Source: Crocinitomix algicola
GTDB lineage: Bacteria; Bacteroidota; Bacteroidia; Flavobacteriales_D; Crocinitomicaceae
DNA length: 64,000 bases
NCBI RefSeq assembly: GCF_001661595.2
Contig: NZ_LYPF02000012.1
Coordinates: forward strand, 179,870 to 243,869
Direction of reading: 5' to 3'
Each line of letters opens with the position of its first letter. Position 1 is the first letter of the stretch. Both the position numbers and the translations under genes were made by a program. A model generated the notes under the pieces. The model saw only the letters and a program-made list of their open reading frames with translations, was not told the DNA's origin and ran no database searches. Shown piece after piece: positions 35,073 to 44,315 of this stretch.

Positions 35073-36974
35073 ATGAAGCATTTTTTACCCGTTGTCATTT
35101 TATTCTTGTTTGCAAGTTGCAAGGATGATAGACATGAAGAAGAACGAACGATAACGAATCACGAGCAAACTGAAGAAGTAGAAGTTGTTGATGCGCATTC
35201 TTACGCGAATCCAACTGAAGTTCGAACCCAACATTTACACTTAAATATTGCGATTGATTTTGAAAAACAAATAATCAAAGGGAAAGTTGAACATTCGATA
35301 GAACATTTAAATGAGAGTCGGAATTTTATCGTTGATATTCATGATTTAAAAATTGATAGTGTTTTTCTAGATGATTCTATCAAAGTAGATTGGGAATTGG
35401 GAAATTTCGATTCAATTATGGGACAAGCGATGCATATACCTGTACTTCCCGAGACTAAAATTGTGACTATTCATTATGAAACATCTCCAAATTCAAAAGC
35501 TTTACAATGGTTAACCCCTCAACAAACAGCAGGAAAAAAATTCCCTTATTTATTTACGCAAGGTCAAGCGATATTAACGCGAACTTGGATTCCTTGTCAG
35601 GATACCCCTGGAAATAGAATATCGTATAGTGCAGATTTAAAAGTACCACCTCACTTGATGGCTGTCATGAGTGCAACAAACGTGACTTCAAAACATAAGG
35701 CGGGAAATTATCATTTCGAAATGGATAAAAGAATACCGACATACTTGATTGCCCTTGCTGTTGGAGATATTCATTTTCAAGGATTAAGCGATCGTACTGG
35801 TGTTTATGCCGAACGTGAAATGTTGAGTGCAAGTGCGTATGAATTTGAACAAGTTGAAGAAATGATTCTTGCAGCAGAAGAATTGTATGGTGCATACCGT
35901 TGGGGAAGATATGATATGATTGTCCTTCCACCTTCCTTTCCTTATGGTGGGATGGAGAATCCGAAACTTACTTTTGCAACCCCAACAATTATTGCAGGCG
36001 ACCGATCCCTAGTTTCACTAATTGCTCATGAATTAGCTCATTCCTGGTCGGGGAATTTAGTGACGAATGCAACGTGGGATGACTTTTGGTTGAATGAAGG
36101 TTTCACGGTGTACTTTGAAAATAGAATTATGGAAAAAATATATGGCATTGATTATGCAAATATGCTTTTCTCAATTGAGTACGATGATTTAATCAAGGAA
36201 AATGAAGAAATATTAAATGGTGAACATCCTGAGGATTCAAAATTAAAATTAGATCTGGCAGGCAGAGATCCAGACGATGGTATGACTGCTATTGCTTATG
36301 TCAAAGGAGCGCTTTTTCTAAAAACAATTGAAGCAGCTGTTGGCAGAGAAAAATTTGATGTCTTTGTTGATCAGTATTTTAATGAACATGCTTTTCAAAC
36401 AATAACTACGGAAGATTTTATAATTTACTTGGAAGAAGAACTGCTTGTTCCTAATGAGGTTAATTTTAATGTAGACGAATGGGTATATGAAAAAGGAATT
36501 CCGAACAATGCCATAAAAATAGAATCCTCGCGTTTTGATGAAGTTGAACTTAAATCTTCGAAAATAAAAGGAATGAAAAGTGTTGAAGAATTAGGAATAG
36601 ATCCGGAAAAATTTACAACGCACGAGTGGATTCATTTTATACGAAATATTCCCGAAACTGCAACGCCAGAAGAATTTGCAATGTTAGACAGTGTTTATAA
36701 TTTTACGAATTGCGGCAACGCCGAAGTAATGGCTGTTTGGTATGTTAAATCGATAGAACATAATTATACTTATATTAATGAGTCCATGCGTCTTTTTTTA
36801 ACAGAAGTTGGAAGAAGAAAATTTTTAGAGCCAATTTATGAGGAACTTGTGAAATCTGAAGAAGGATTAGTTGTGGCCCGAGATATTTATGCATCAGCAC
36901 GAGCGAATTATCACTCAATTTCTGTGGGAACAATTGATGAAATTTTGAATTGGCAAAAAAATTCATTAAATTAA
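35073..36974 (+). CDS. M1 family aminopeptidase, lipoprotein (LTA4 hydrolase-like)
   Basis: The 633-residue protein begins with a lipoprotein signal: hydrophobic segment then LFASC with the lipid cysteine at residue 16. The zinc site HELAH is at 319-323 and the third ligand is Glu342 (HEXXH-X18-E), with the substrate-binding GGMEN about 25 residues earlier. It matches the leukotriene A4 hydrolase/aminopeptidase branch, with a C-terminal helical (ARM-like) domain. It probably trims amino-terminal residues from peptides at the periplasmic face, fitting the neighbouring peptide transporters. Confidence 0.93.
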   Translation: MKHFLPVVILFLFASCKDDRHEEERTITNHEQTEEVEVVDAHSYANPTEVRTQHLHLNIAIDFEKQIIKGKVEHSIEHLNESRNFIVDIHDLKIDSVFLDDSIKVDWELGNFDSIMGQAMHIPVLPETKIVTIHYETSPNSKALQWLTPQQTAGKKFPYLFTQGQAILTRTWIPCQDTPGNRISYSADLKVPPHLMAVMSATNVTSKHKAGNYHFEMDKRIPTYLIALAVGDIHFQGLSDRTGVYAEREMLSASAYEFEQVEEMILAAEELYGAYRWGRYDMIVLPPSFPYGGMENPKLTFATPTIIAGDRSLVSLIAHELAHSWSGNLVTNATWDDFWLNEGFTVYFENRIMEKIYGIDYANMLFSIEYDDLIKENEEILNGEHPEDSKLKLDLAGRDPDDGMTAIAYVKGALFLKTIEAAVGREKFDVFVDQYFNEHAFQTITTEDFIIYLEEELLVPNEVNFNVDEWVYEKGIPNNAIKIESSRFDEVELKSSKIKGMKSVEELGIDPEKFTTHEWIHFIRNIPETATPEEFAMLDSVYNFTNCGNAEVMAVWYVKSIEHNYTYINESMRLFLTEVGRRKFLEPIYEELVKSEEGLVVARDIYASARANYHSISVGTIDEILNWQKNSLN

Positions 36975-37012
36975 TACCGTATTTATTTGGTAAACCGTAA
37001 ATTAACGGTTGG

Positions 37013-37056
37013 AAAACTGCAACAAGATACACCTGGTCCTTGTTGCAGTTTTTTAT
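37013..37056 (+). terminator. Terminator after the M1 aminopeptidase
   Basis: aaaactgcaacaag pairs with cttgttgcagtttt, a 14-base stem with a 12-base loop, followed by a T run. Confidence 0.9.
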
Positions 37057-37112
37057 TTGTTCCAATTTGACCTGCAATGGTAGTAGCTTGTCTTAATAAA
37101 TTATTATTTTTC

Positions 37113-37138
37113 TGTAACTTTTAACGAAGTAATGCGTC
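37113..37138 (+). promoter_or_regulatory. Candidate ECF sigma promoter of the DUF5686 gene
   Basis: TGTAAC (37113-37118) and CGTC (37135-37138) are separated by 16 bases and lie 22 bases before the ATG at 37160. This is the usual shape of promoters read by ECF sigma factors, and there is no TAnnTTTG box here. No ECF sigma gene is encoded in the window. Confidence 0.4.
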
Positions 37139-37159
37139 CTGTTAGCGGACAATAACCTT

Positions 37160-39703
37160 ATGAAAAATTTATTACCACTTTTATTTTGTTTTTTCACCTT
37201 TTCTGGAATTTGCCAAAACGTACTTAAAGGTACCGTTTCAGACATATATGGAGAGCCGATTCCGGGTGTGCGAATAGCTGTGATGAATTCTACTTACGGT
37301 GTTCCTAGTAATTCTATTGGTAAATATTATTTGGAGTTAGATAAAAGTATCGATACAGTAATAATAAGGTATTCAATGTTAGGTTTTGCGCCTAAGGTGG
37401 ATACAATTTCGATGAACAAGCCTTTAATCCTTCACAATATAGAATTAGAAGAAAAGTCGACAGACTTGGGGACTGTAGAAATTTTTGCCGATAACCGTGA
37501 TTTTGGAAAGGAAGTCATTCAAAAAGTCATGGAGAATAAATCAAAAATGAAAAAGCAATTTGAGAGCTATCAGTGCGAAACATATATTAAAACCAGCCTC
37601 GAAAAGGAAAAAAAGGTAAAATTAAAGGACTTATTGAATATTGATCCGAATAACCCTAGTGAACCGGAGGAAGTTCCACTTTTAAAGGAACGGATGAATT
37701 TCATAGAATCAAATTCCGTAACACGCTTCAAACAGCCAAATGCTTACAAAGAAACTATAATTGCCCATCAAGATTATGCTGAAAAAACAGCTCGATCAGG
37801 TGGAGTAACAGCCACTTTTAGTAATCAAAACAGTCCTGTCCCAAAGCAATACATACCGCACAACCCTTATATCTTTTATGAAAAAGTAGAAGACGGAGAT
37901 TTTAATTTATATCAAAACTTGATCGATTTACCAAAAGTTTGTAACAATCCTATTGTTTCCCCATTAGCGATAAATAATTTTATTAATTACAAATTCACGT
38001 TAAATAATGTGTTTTTTGAAGGTGATCAAAAGATTTATGACATAAGAATAGAACCTCGTTTTAATGAAATTCCATTGTTTATTGGAAACCTTTATGTCAT
38101 GGATAGTTTATGGCTAATTAAGTCGATTGACCTAGCCGTAAACCCTAATGGAATGGAATTTTTTAAGTTTTTTAGAATTAATGAAGATTATACCGAAATT
38201 GAAGGTAAATGGGTTGCTGAGAGGCGTGAATTTACTTATACGATTAACGATGGTTCACACTTGGTTTTAGGTAATACAAGAGTGCAACATAGTAATTATC
38301 AATTTGATGTTGAGTTCGATCGAAAATCATTCAATAACATTGTGATGGAATATACGGATGAGGCCTTTAATCGAGATTCGACTTATTGGGATGAGATTCG
38401 ACCGTATAAACTGAAAGAACAAGAAGTACAGTTCATTCATGAACAGGATAGTATAGAACAAGTTTTAACAAGCGATACTTACATTGATAGCGTGAATGAG
38501 GAGTTCAACAAAGTTACTTTTTGGGATGTTACATTGAACGGCGTTGGATTTAGAGATCGAGTTAAAAAGCATGAGATTTTTATTAATCCACTAATTTCGC
38601 AAATTCAACCGCTCGCGGTAGGAGGGTATAGGCATCGAATTGGAGGTCATTATAGTAAAGAATTTGAAAATGCACAGGCGTACAAGGTTGATGGAGAGCT
38701 CGATTATGGATTTCGAAATAAAGATGTAAAGGGTCATTTAGGAGTAGAATACACTTATTTACCAAAGCATTTTGGGAGTATTCGAGTGAGAGGAGGGGAT
38801 AAGTACGATTTTGTGACGATGGATCAGTCAATAGCGAATTTTTTTAGTTTACGAAATCGGGTTAGAAAGACATTTATCAATATTAGCAAACGGTATGAGA
38901 TTGTTAATGGATTGTATGGACGATTAACTTTTGATTACTCTAAAAGAGTAGATATTACAGGTTTAGATAATCCTCCTTGGATAGATACACTCGAACAATC
39001 TGGTTTTTGGCAACCTGCTCAGCCCTTTGAAACATATACCGTTTCCATTTTTGAGCTTCAACTTGTATACCGTTTTAAACAACAGTATATCTTAAAAGGG
39101 AATAAAAAATTGATTATTGGTACCGAGTTTCCCGAACTTAGGTTTACTTATAAAAAGGGCGTTCCTGATTTATTTAACAGTGATGTGAATTTTGACTTTG
39201 TGGAAATAGGTTTATCTGATAAAGTGGATTTTGGAACATTTGGTGATCTAAAATGGGATATTGAGGGAGGAACTTTTTTCGGTAAAACGGCAAGTGAAGT
39301 TCAATTTATTGAACGACGTTTTTTTAGAGGGTCAGATTTACTTTTATTTACAAACCCTTTAAATACTTTACAACTCTTAGATTCAACGTTTAATACGACA
39401 CGGCCTTATTTGCAATTTTTTGCAATTCATCATTTTAATGGGGCAATTCTAGGTAAAGTACCGCTAATTAATAAAACAAAAATTCAAATGGTTGCAGGTT
39501 TGGGTGGGCTATTTATTGAAGAAGCAAACTATCGTCATGTTGAGTTTTACGCGGGTCTCGAGCGTGCAATAAAAATTAGAAAACAATTGTTCAAGTTGTC
39601 TGTATTTTATGTTGTGCGTGAAAATAATGCAACAACAATTAACCTTAATTTTAAAGTTGGATTGGATTTTTTCAACACATTTACCAATTCCTGGTCTTAT
39701 TAA
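37160..39703 (+). CDS. DUF5686 outer-membrane protein with carboxypeptidase-like regulatory domain
   Basis: The 847-residue exported protein (signal peptide 1-18) starts with a carboxypeptidase-regulatory-like domain (about residues 20-100: LKGTVSDIYGEPIPGVRIAV ... IGKYYLEL), as in SusC-type receptors. The DUF5686 region follows, and the last third is rich in alternating aromatic strands that suggest an outer-membrane barrel (for example GYRHRIGGHYSKEF, YFRFKQQY-like strands). Relatives are common in Bacteroidota with unknown function; a role in envelope transport is only inferred. It stands alone after a strong terminator and has an ECF-type promoter candidate. Confidence 0.85.
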   Translation: MKNLLPLLFCFFTFSGICQNVLKGTVSDIYGEPIPGVRIAVMNSTYGVPSNSIGKYYLELDKSIDTVIIRYSMLGFAPKVDTISMNKPLILHNIELEEKSTDLGTVEIFADNRDFGKEVIQKVMENKSKMKKQFESYQCETYIKTSLEKEKKVKLKDLLNIDPNNPSEPEEVPLLKERMNFIESNSVTRFKQPNAYKETIIAHQDYAEKTARSGGVTATFSNQNSPVPKQYIPHNPYIFYEKVEDGDFNLYQNLIDLPKVCNNPIVSPLAINNFINYKFTLNNVFFEGDQKIYDIRIEPRFNEIPLFIGNLYVMDSLWLIKSIDLAVNPNGMEFFKFFRINEDYTEIEGKWVAERREFTYTINDGSHLVLGNTRVQHSNYQFDVEFDRKSFNNIVMEYTDEAFNRDSTYWDEIRPYKLKEQEVQFIHEQDSIEQVLTSDTYIDSVNEEFNKVTFWDVTLNGVGFRDRVKKHEIFINPLISQIQPLAVGGYRHRIGGHYSKEFENAQAYKVDGELDYGFRNKDVKGHLGVEYTYLPKHFGSIRVRGGDKYDFVTMDQSIANFFSLRNRVRKTFINISKRYEIVNGLYGRLTFDYSKRVDITGLDNPPWIDTLEQSGFWQPAQPFETYTVSIFELQLVYRFKQQYILKGNKKLIIGTEFPELRFTYKKGVPDLFNSDVNFDFVEIGLSDKVDFGTFGDLKWDIEGGTFFGKTASEVQFIERRFFRGSDLLLFTNPLNTLQLLDSTFNTTRPYLQFFAIHHFNGAILGKVPLINKTKIQMVAGLGGLFIEEANYRHVEFYAGLERAIKIRKQLFKLSVFYVVRENNATTINLNFKVGLDFFNTFTNSWSY

Positions 39704-39724
39704 AACTTTCGTATTCTTCATATA

Positions 39725-39753
39725 AAAAGGGAGATTACAATAACCTCCCTTTT
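39725..39753 (+). terminator. Weak terminator after the DUF5686 gene
   Basis: aaaagggag pairs with ctcccttt around an 11-base loop; the trailing T run is short, so strength is moderate. Confidence 0.6.
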
Positions 39754-39903
39754 CAATGTGTTGTGCAAAAAAATGGGTTTATGATTTACAAATGTGAGCA
39801 GATTCAACCCTTAAAACCATCTGTCGTTATATTAAAGACGTTAAAAAATTAAAAAGGTTGATAAAAATCTCAAATAGAATGTAAGTCACTCAAAATGATT
39901 TGG

Positions 39904-40701
39904 TTATTTTATATCGCGCAGAAACTTCTTTAAACGCTGCCAATATTCGTCACTGCCATTTGTTGATGGATTTAAAGCACTAGAGCCATGTTGTCCATTT
40001 TTAGTCGGATTGTAAAAATACTGCATATCACTTAATGTTTTATTCGTGAGCAATTTACTCATTGCCTCTGACTCGTTTTTCGCACATGTTATAAAGAAAG
40101 GGAGGGTTAAGTTTTTTAGGGTATTACTTAATTTTGGATAATCTTTTTCAAAATAGTCACCAGGACTAAAAGCGACAACGGCATGAATTTCATCTTGTTC
40201 TTGCGCAATTGATAGTACATGGCTGGCGCTGTAGGAGCTTCCCCAAATTATTGGTGCATTGTTGGACTTTTTTTTGGCAAATCGTATTGCAGCTTCAATA
40301 TCTTTTTTTGCTTCAATCATTCCCATATTAACACGCTGATCTAAAGCGCGATCAACCGTCAAATTTGAGAAACCATTCTCAACGCCTCCGGCTCGTTGGT
40401 CAATTGCTAAACACGAATATCCTAATGTTATTAACTCAGGAATTATGGAGTCATATTCATGAAGATTTAAACCGGATTGATGGCACAATATAATCATCGT
40501 TTTTTCAGGGTTGAATTCGTGTAGTTGTCCTGAAACAATCAGTCCATCCTCAGCAGAAAACTCAACATATTCAACATTTCCTTCTGGTTTATTTCCAGGG
40601 GTTTCAAAATCGTTTTTTTCCGTTTTATCATTAACCTGATCAGATGAACAAGCGCATAATAGCAGACTAATAGTGGTGAAAAGGAATATGTACTTTTTCA
40701 T
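39904..40701 (-). CDS. Alpha/beta hydrolase lipoprotein
   Basis: The 265-residue product is read from the ATG at 40701, which gives a lipoprotein signal (LLLCACSSD). An earlier start at 40794 would add 31 residues and overlap the transporter gene. The serine-hydrolase fold is seen in IILCHQSGLNLHEYD, AIDQRAGG, the nucleophile region IIWGSSYSASHVL (Ser in GSSYS) and the terminal QHGSSALNP histidine region. It looks like a dienelactone-hydrolase/esterase type enzyme anchored in the envelope; the substrate is unknown. The gene starts 13 bases after the stop of the transporter gene. Confidence 0.85.
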   Translation of the reverse strand: MKKYIFLFTTISLLLCACSSDQVNDKTEKNDFETPGNKPEGNVEYVEFSAEDGLIVSGQLHEFNPEKTMIILCHQSGLNLHEYDSIIPELITLGYSCLAIDQRAGGVENGFSNLTVDRALDQRVNMGMIEAKKDIEAAIRFAKKKSNNAPIIWGSSYSASHVLSIAQEQDEIHAVVAFSPGDYFEKDYPKLSNTLKNLTLPFFITCAKNESEAMSKLLTNKTLSDMQYFYNPTKNGQHGSSALNPSTNGSDEYWQRLKKFLRDIK

Positions 40702-40714
40702 AATTCTTCTTTTT

Positions 40715-41578
40715 TTAACTGAATCCAATAGCGGCAATTGCAGCAATAGAAAGTAAGACTCCAATCCAATTTCTAAGACTGATTTTTTCGCCAAAAAGGA
40801 TGAAGCCTGCTACGGCCGAAATTATGATAACACCCATATTTAAAATTGGGTATGCTTGAGAACTTTGCACAACTTCACTTTCCAACGCCTTAAAAAAATA
40901 AAAGACGCTTAAAAAGTTAGGAACGCCAATAGCTATTCCCCAAAGAACATTTTTTATTCGTAATTGTAATATTCCACGAGCAGCTTGAATTATTAAAACC
41001 ACAATACCTATTGCAAAAGCTGACAAAAAGATATAGGCAATAAATAGCGCCCCACTTTTGGAGTCCACGAAGTTTTGCTGAGCATAGTTAAAGATAATAT
41101 CAGCAATTCCTTGCCCAAAAAATATGATGAGTATTAGCCAAATGTATTTAAAATCGAAATTGAGTTTTCCAGCTTGAGTGGTGGTAAGAATAACACCGAT
41201 TACTGCGCATAAAATACCGACTATTTTTAGGGTAGAAACATGGTCATCGTACAGAAAAAAGCTCGCTACGACAGGAAGAATTAATGACATTTTATTTGCC
41301 ACTGTAGAAATGGCTAAACCAACTTTTTGCGTACCAGCTGCCAGTAAATTAAAAACCAATATAAAAAAGAACCCCACACAAATAGCGAATGGTATCCAAT
41401 CATATTCAAAAGGTGATGCTTTGTATACAGTGGAGGTTGAAAAATAAATACCACAAGATCCTGCTACAAGATAATTGGTTACAATGGCTTGTAAGGTGTT
41501 AACATTATAACGATCAAACAGTTTAAATATAACGAGGATAACGTTAAAGAATAATATGGCGAGTATTAAATCAATCAT
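40715..41578 (-). CDS. EamA/DMT family transporter
   Basis: The 287-residue protein has about ten hydrophobic segments arranged as two EamA repeats, the drug/metabolite transporter pattern (SQAYPILNMGVIIISAVAGFILFGE in the second repeat). Direction and substrate are unknown. It overlaps ribD by 8 bases and precedes the hydrolase lipoprotein, so the minus-strand run xerD-ribD-EamA-hydrolase is probably one transcript. Confidence 0.9.
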   Translation of the reverse strand: MIDLILAILFFNVILVIFKLFDRYNVNTLQAIVTNYLVAGSCGIYFSTSTVYKASPFEYDWIPFAICVGFFFILVFNLLAAGTQKVGLAISTVANKMSLILPVVASFFLYDDHVSTLKIVGILCAVIGVILTTTQAGKLNFDFKYIWLILIIFFGQGIADIIFNYAQQNFVDSKSGALFIAYIFLSAFAIGIVVLIIQAARGILQLRIKNVLWGIAIGVPNFLSVFYFFKALESEVVQSSQAYPILNMGVIIISAVAGFILFGEKISLRNWIGVLLSIAAIAAIGFS

Positions 41579-42608
41579 TCCGAATGATAGTCAATTTATC
41601 TTTATCCAAATCTATATTTTTAATTATCGTTCCTTTAATAGTTGGAGCTTTAACACCGTCTTTTAAATCCCTGATGCCTGTCAAAATTCGCGCTTCATCC
41701 CAAATATTTTCATCCAAGAATTTTTGTATGGTAAAAGCACCTCCTTCAACAATAAGTGATTGTATTTCTAATGTATAAATTTTTTTCAAAATAGCTTTAA
41801 TGGAAAAGTTTTCAGGGCTTAAAAACTGAAGTTTTCCATTTGAAATCACCTGTTTTTCAGTTAAAATATAGGTTTGATTTTTTCTGTCACCAACTTTAAA
41901 GGCTGGGTAATCCAATCTTAATTTTTGATCAATAACAAATCGGGTAGGGGAGGTGCCGTCATAGTCTCGACATGTTAATTCGGGATTATCAATGCGTATC
42001 GTATTGCTCCCCACTAATATTCCAGCCTCTTCATGACGCCATTGATGGACTAATTTTTTTGTTTCAGGTTGCGTTATCCAAAATATTCCTTTTTCATTTT
42101 TTGCTCGTTTTATATCGATATAACCATCTTTACTTTGAGCCCATTTCAGTATGATATACGGTCGTTGTTTATTATGATAAGTAAAGAATCGACGGTTCAA
42201 CTCTAAGCTTTCACTTTCCATAACGCCAACTCGAACATCAATACCCGCAGATAACATTTTTGCGATGCCTTTTCCGGAAACTTCAGAATAACTATCTACA
42301 CATCCAATAACCACTCTAGGTATCTTAGACGAAATTATCAAATCACTGCAAGGAGGAGTTTTTCCGAAATGAGCGCAAGGCTCTAAATTAACATAGATTG
42401 TAGATTTTTCGAGTAAAGACTTATCTTTAACTGCATTGATAGCATTTACTTCAGCGTGTGCTTGTCCGTATTTTTCATGATACCCTTCACCAATCACGGT
42501 GTCATTATGAACAATCACTGATCCAACCATAGGGTTTGGTGCAACGTTACCTATGCCTTTTAAAGCTAGGTTGATGCATTGTTCCATGTAATATTCATCA
42601 GTTTTCAT
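41571..42608 (-). CDS. ribD: Bifunctional riboflavin biosynthesis protein RibD
   Basis: RibD deaminates and then reduces the early pyrimidine intermediate of riboflavin synthesis. The deaminase zinc site is HAE at residues 51-53 with cysteines C78 and C87 (PCAHFGKTPPC). The reductase domain follows (SQSKDGYI-like AQSKDGYI, NTIRIDNPELTCR, LIVEGGAFTIQ). I start at the ATG at 42608, 7 bases after the xerD stop; the longer frame adds 21 residues that overlap xerD and do not fit the family. Other riboflavin genes are not nearby. Confidence 0.95.
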   Translation of the reverse strand: MKTDEYYMEQCINLALKGIGNVAPNPMVGSVIVHNDTVIGEGYHEKYGQAHAEVNAINAVKDKSLLEKSTIYVNLEPCAHFGKTPPCSDLIISSKIPRVVIGCVDSYSEVSGKGIAKMLSAGIDVRVGVMESESLELNRRFFTYHNKQRPYIILKWAQSKDGYIDIKRAKNEKGIFWITQPETKKLVHQWRHEEAGILVGSNTIRIDNPELTCRDYDGTSPTRFVIDQKLRLDYPAFKVGDRKNQTYILTEKQVISNGKLQFLSPENFSIKAILKKIYTLEIQSLIVEGGAFTIQKFLDENIWDEARILTGIRDLKDGVKAPTIKGTIIKNIDLDKDKLTIIRND

Positions 42609-42615
42609 AATGTAC

Positions 42616-43530
42616 TTAATTTTCAATGTTTCTAGGGTGAAATGCCGTGATAGCATCTTTAAGCATTTCATTACTAAGATGGGTATATATTTCTGTGGTA
42701 CTTATTGATTCATGTCCCAACATTTCTTGAATAGCTCTTAAGTTAGCACCATTCTCTACCATGTGTGTGGCAAAAGAGTGTCTAAATGTATGTGGACTAA
42801 TGTTTTTTGTTAATCCAATAGCTTCAGCGAGTTGTTTGACAATGGTGAAAATCATAACTCGAGTTAGTTTTTTTCCTCGTCTATTCAAAAAAACGAAATC
42901 TTCATGACCTTCTTTAATATCCATGTGTTTACGAATATGTTCTAGGTATAAATTGATTTCTTTTTTTACGGGCGAGCTTACCGGAACTAATCGTTCTTTA
43001 TTGCCTTTTCCGATAACCCGAATGAACCCTTCATCAAAATAAAGATTGGTGATTTTTAGTCCTATTAATTCGCTTACTCTTAAACCACAACTGTATAATG
43101 TTTCTATGATAGCTCTGTTTCGATGTCCTAATTGCGACGATAAATCAATGGCTTGAATAAGCGCATCTATTTCTTCTTTGTCTAAAACTTCCGGTAGCTT
43201 CTTTCCTATTTTAGGAAGGTCTAATAATTCGGTCGGGTCTGCTTCAATCTCATCTTCAAGGACAAGGTAAAAAAAGAAATTTCGGATTCCTGAAATCAAT
43301 CGTGCCTGCGATCTTGCGGAGATTCCTAACTCACTGACCCAACGTACAAGTCCTTGTAAATCTGTTAGTTGAATTTCATGTGGGGTTTTATCCAAATTAA
43401 AAACATTCAAGTATTCTGTCAATCGATCAAAATCTCTTAAATAAGCAGTAACACTATTCTCTGATAAAGATTTTTCAATTTTCAAATAACTTTGATAATC
43501 CTTTCTATATTTGATCCATGAAGGCTGCAA
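42616..43530 (-). CDS. xerD: Tyrosine recombinase XerD
   Basis: XerD resolves chromosome dimers with XerC at the dif site. Catalytic residues are visible: arginine in YSCGLRVSEL, the HTFRHSFATHM block, LGHESISTTEIYTH and the final tyrosine in IYTHL. The N-terminal SAM-like domain (YQSYLKIEKSLSENSV) is intact. No ATG lies before that domain. The open frame reaches a TTG at 43557, but that codon overlaps a -7 box (43555-43562), so I use the TTG at 43530 (304 residues). Its first 13 bases then overlap the divergent aroQ start. It is chromosomal housekeeping, not a phage integrase. Confidence 0.9.
   Translation of the reverse strand: MQPSWIKYRKDYQSYLKIEKSLSENSVTAYLRDFDRLTEYLNVFNLDKTPHEIQLTDLQGLVRWVSELGISARSQARLISGIRNFFFYLVLEDEIEADPTELLDLPKIGKKLPEVLDKEEIDALIQAIDLSSQLGHRNRAIIETLYSCGLRVSELIGLKITNLYFDEGFIRVIGKGNKERLVPVSSPVKKEINLYLEHIRKHMDIKEGHEDFVFLNRRGKKLTRVMIFTIVKQLAEAIGLTKNISPHTFRHSFATHMVENGANLRAIQEMLGHESISTTEIYTHLSNEMLKDAITAFHPRNIEN
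43506..43513 (+). promoter_or_regulatory. -7 box (TATATTTG) of aroQ inside the xerD coding region
   Basis: A full TAnnTTTG match ends 4 bases before the aroQ ATG at 43518. It lies in the antisense of the xerD 5' end. No clear -33 box was found, so strength is uncertain. Confidence 0.45.
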
Positions 43531-43946
43531 AACGTATATTAATTTTAAATGGTCCAAATTTAAATTTACTCGGAAAAAGAGAACCTGATACCTATGGTTT
43601 TAAAAGTTTTGAAGATTATTTTGTGGAACTAAAAACGGCATATCCAGAGTTTAATTTGGTTTATTTTCAATCCAATCATGAGGGCGAATTAATTGATGCT
43701 ATTCAACGTAATGACATTGATGGGATTATTATTAATGCAGGAGGTTATACCCATAATTCGGTATCAATTCGTGATGCGATTTCTGCTGTTGACGTAGAGG
43801 CTGTGGAGGTTCACATTTCCAACATATCCGCGCGTGAAACTTTTCGACATGATTCGATTATTGGGCCAGTTTGCGTAGGTTGCATTTCCGGTTTTGGATT
43901 GAGCTCCTACCAATTGGCTTTGCAGTATTTTTCTAATATTAGCTAG
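43518..43946 (+). CDS. aroQ: Type II 3-dehydroquinate dehydratase
   Basis: AroQ converts 3-dehydroquinate to 3-dehydroshikimate in the shikimate pathway. The 142-residue protein shows the family sequence NGPNLNLLGKREP near residue 11 with the catalytic tyrosine region (DTYGF), FQSNHEGELIDAI, NAGGYTHNSVSIRDA, and the ISNISARETFRHDS segment. The ATG at 43518 is the only start that fits. It is divergent from and overlaps the xerD 5' end, and its stop lies 1 base from the convergent DUF3817 gene. Confidence 0.95.
   Translation: MKAAKRILILNGPNLNLLGKREPDTYGFKSFEDYFVELKTAYPEFNLVYFQSNHEGELIDAIQRNDIDGIIINAGGYTHNSVSIRDAISAVDVEAVEVHISNISARETFRHDSIIGPVCVGCISGFGLSSYQLALQYFSNIS
43555..43562 (-). promoter_or_regulatory. 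-7 box (TAAATTTG) of xerD inside the aroQ coding region
   Basis: Minus-strand TAAATTTG matches TAnnTTTG and would start the xerD transcript about 20 bases before the TTG at 43530. It lies inside aroQ. With the aroQ box at 43506, the two divergent promoters sit within each other's genes. Confidence 0.4.
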
Positions 43947-43947
43947 A

Positions 43948-44241
43948 TTAAGCAGTAGGACGAAACAAACGTTTGTCTGCTACAAATGTACCAAAAGGCA
44001 CTAAGGATGCTAGTAGAGCCCAGAAGCATTTGTTCAAACTCCATTTTAATTGATAGCTTACGAGTAATACAAAAAACACATAAAGGACAAATAGTAATCC
44101 GTGTGCCATTCCCGTCGAATAAATGAATTCGGGTTTATCCCAAATATACTTAAGTGGCATTGCAATTCCCATTAAAACTAAATATGAAACTCCTTCAAGC
44201 AAGCCTATAATTCTCAGTAAACCGAGGTTTGTTTTGAACAT
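43948..44241 (-). CDS. DUF3817 membrane protein
   Basis: The 97-residue protein has three hydrophobic segments (about residues 10-28, 45-62, 70-88) and the conserved order LRIIGLLEGVSYL, GMAHGLLFVLYV and SLVPFGTFVADKRL of the DUF3817 family (YdzA-like). Function unknown. It converges on aroQ with 1 base between the stops. Confidence 0.88.
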   Translation of the reverse strand: MFKTNLGLLRIIGLLEGVSYLVLMGIAMPLKYIWDKPEFIYSTGMAHGLLFVLYVFFVLLVSYQLKWSLNKCFWALLASLVPFGTFVADKRLFRPTA

Positions 44242-44315
44242 GTAAAAAATTGTTTGCTTAAATTTAATATTAATTATTTGTTAAGCACCGATTAAAATAA
44301 TTTTTAACAAATGAA

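Noticed and set aside
42616..43530. Tyrosine recombinase as a sign of an integrated element
   Set aside because: It is the housekeeping XerD by sequence and sits among ribD and aroQ; no integrase-type neighbours, att repeats or cargo are visible.
43557..43557. XerD start at the TTG at 43557
   Set aside because: The codon overlaps a -7 box (43555-43562), and the extra residues are not typical of the family; the TTG at 43530 gives a more usual length.
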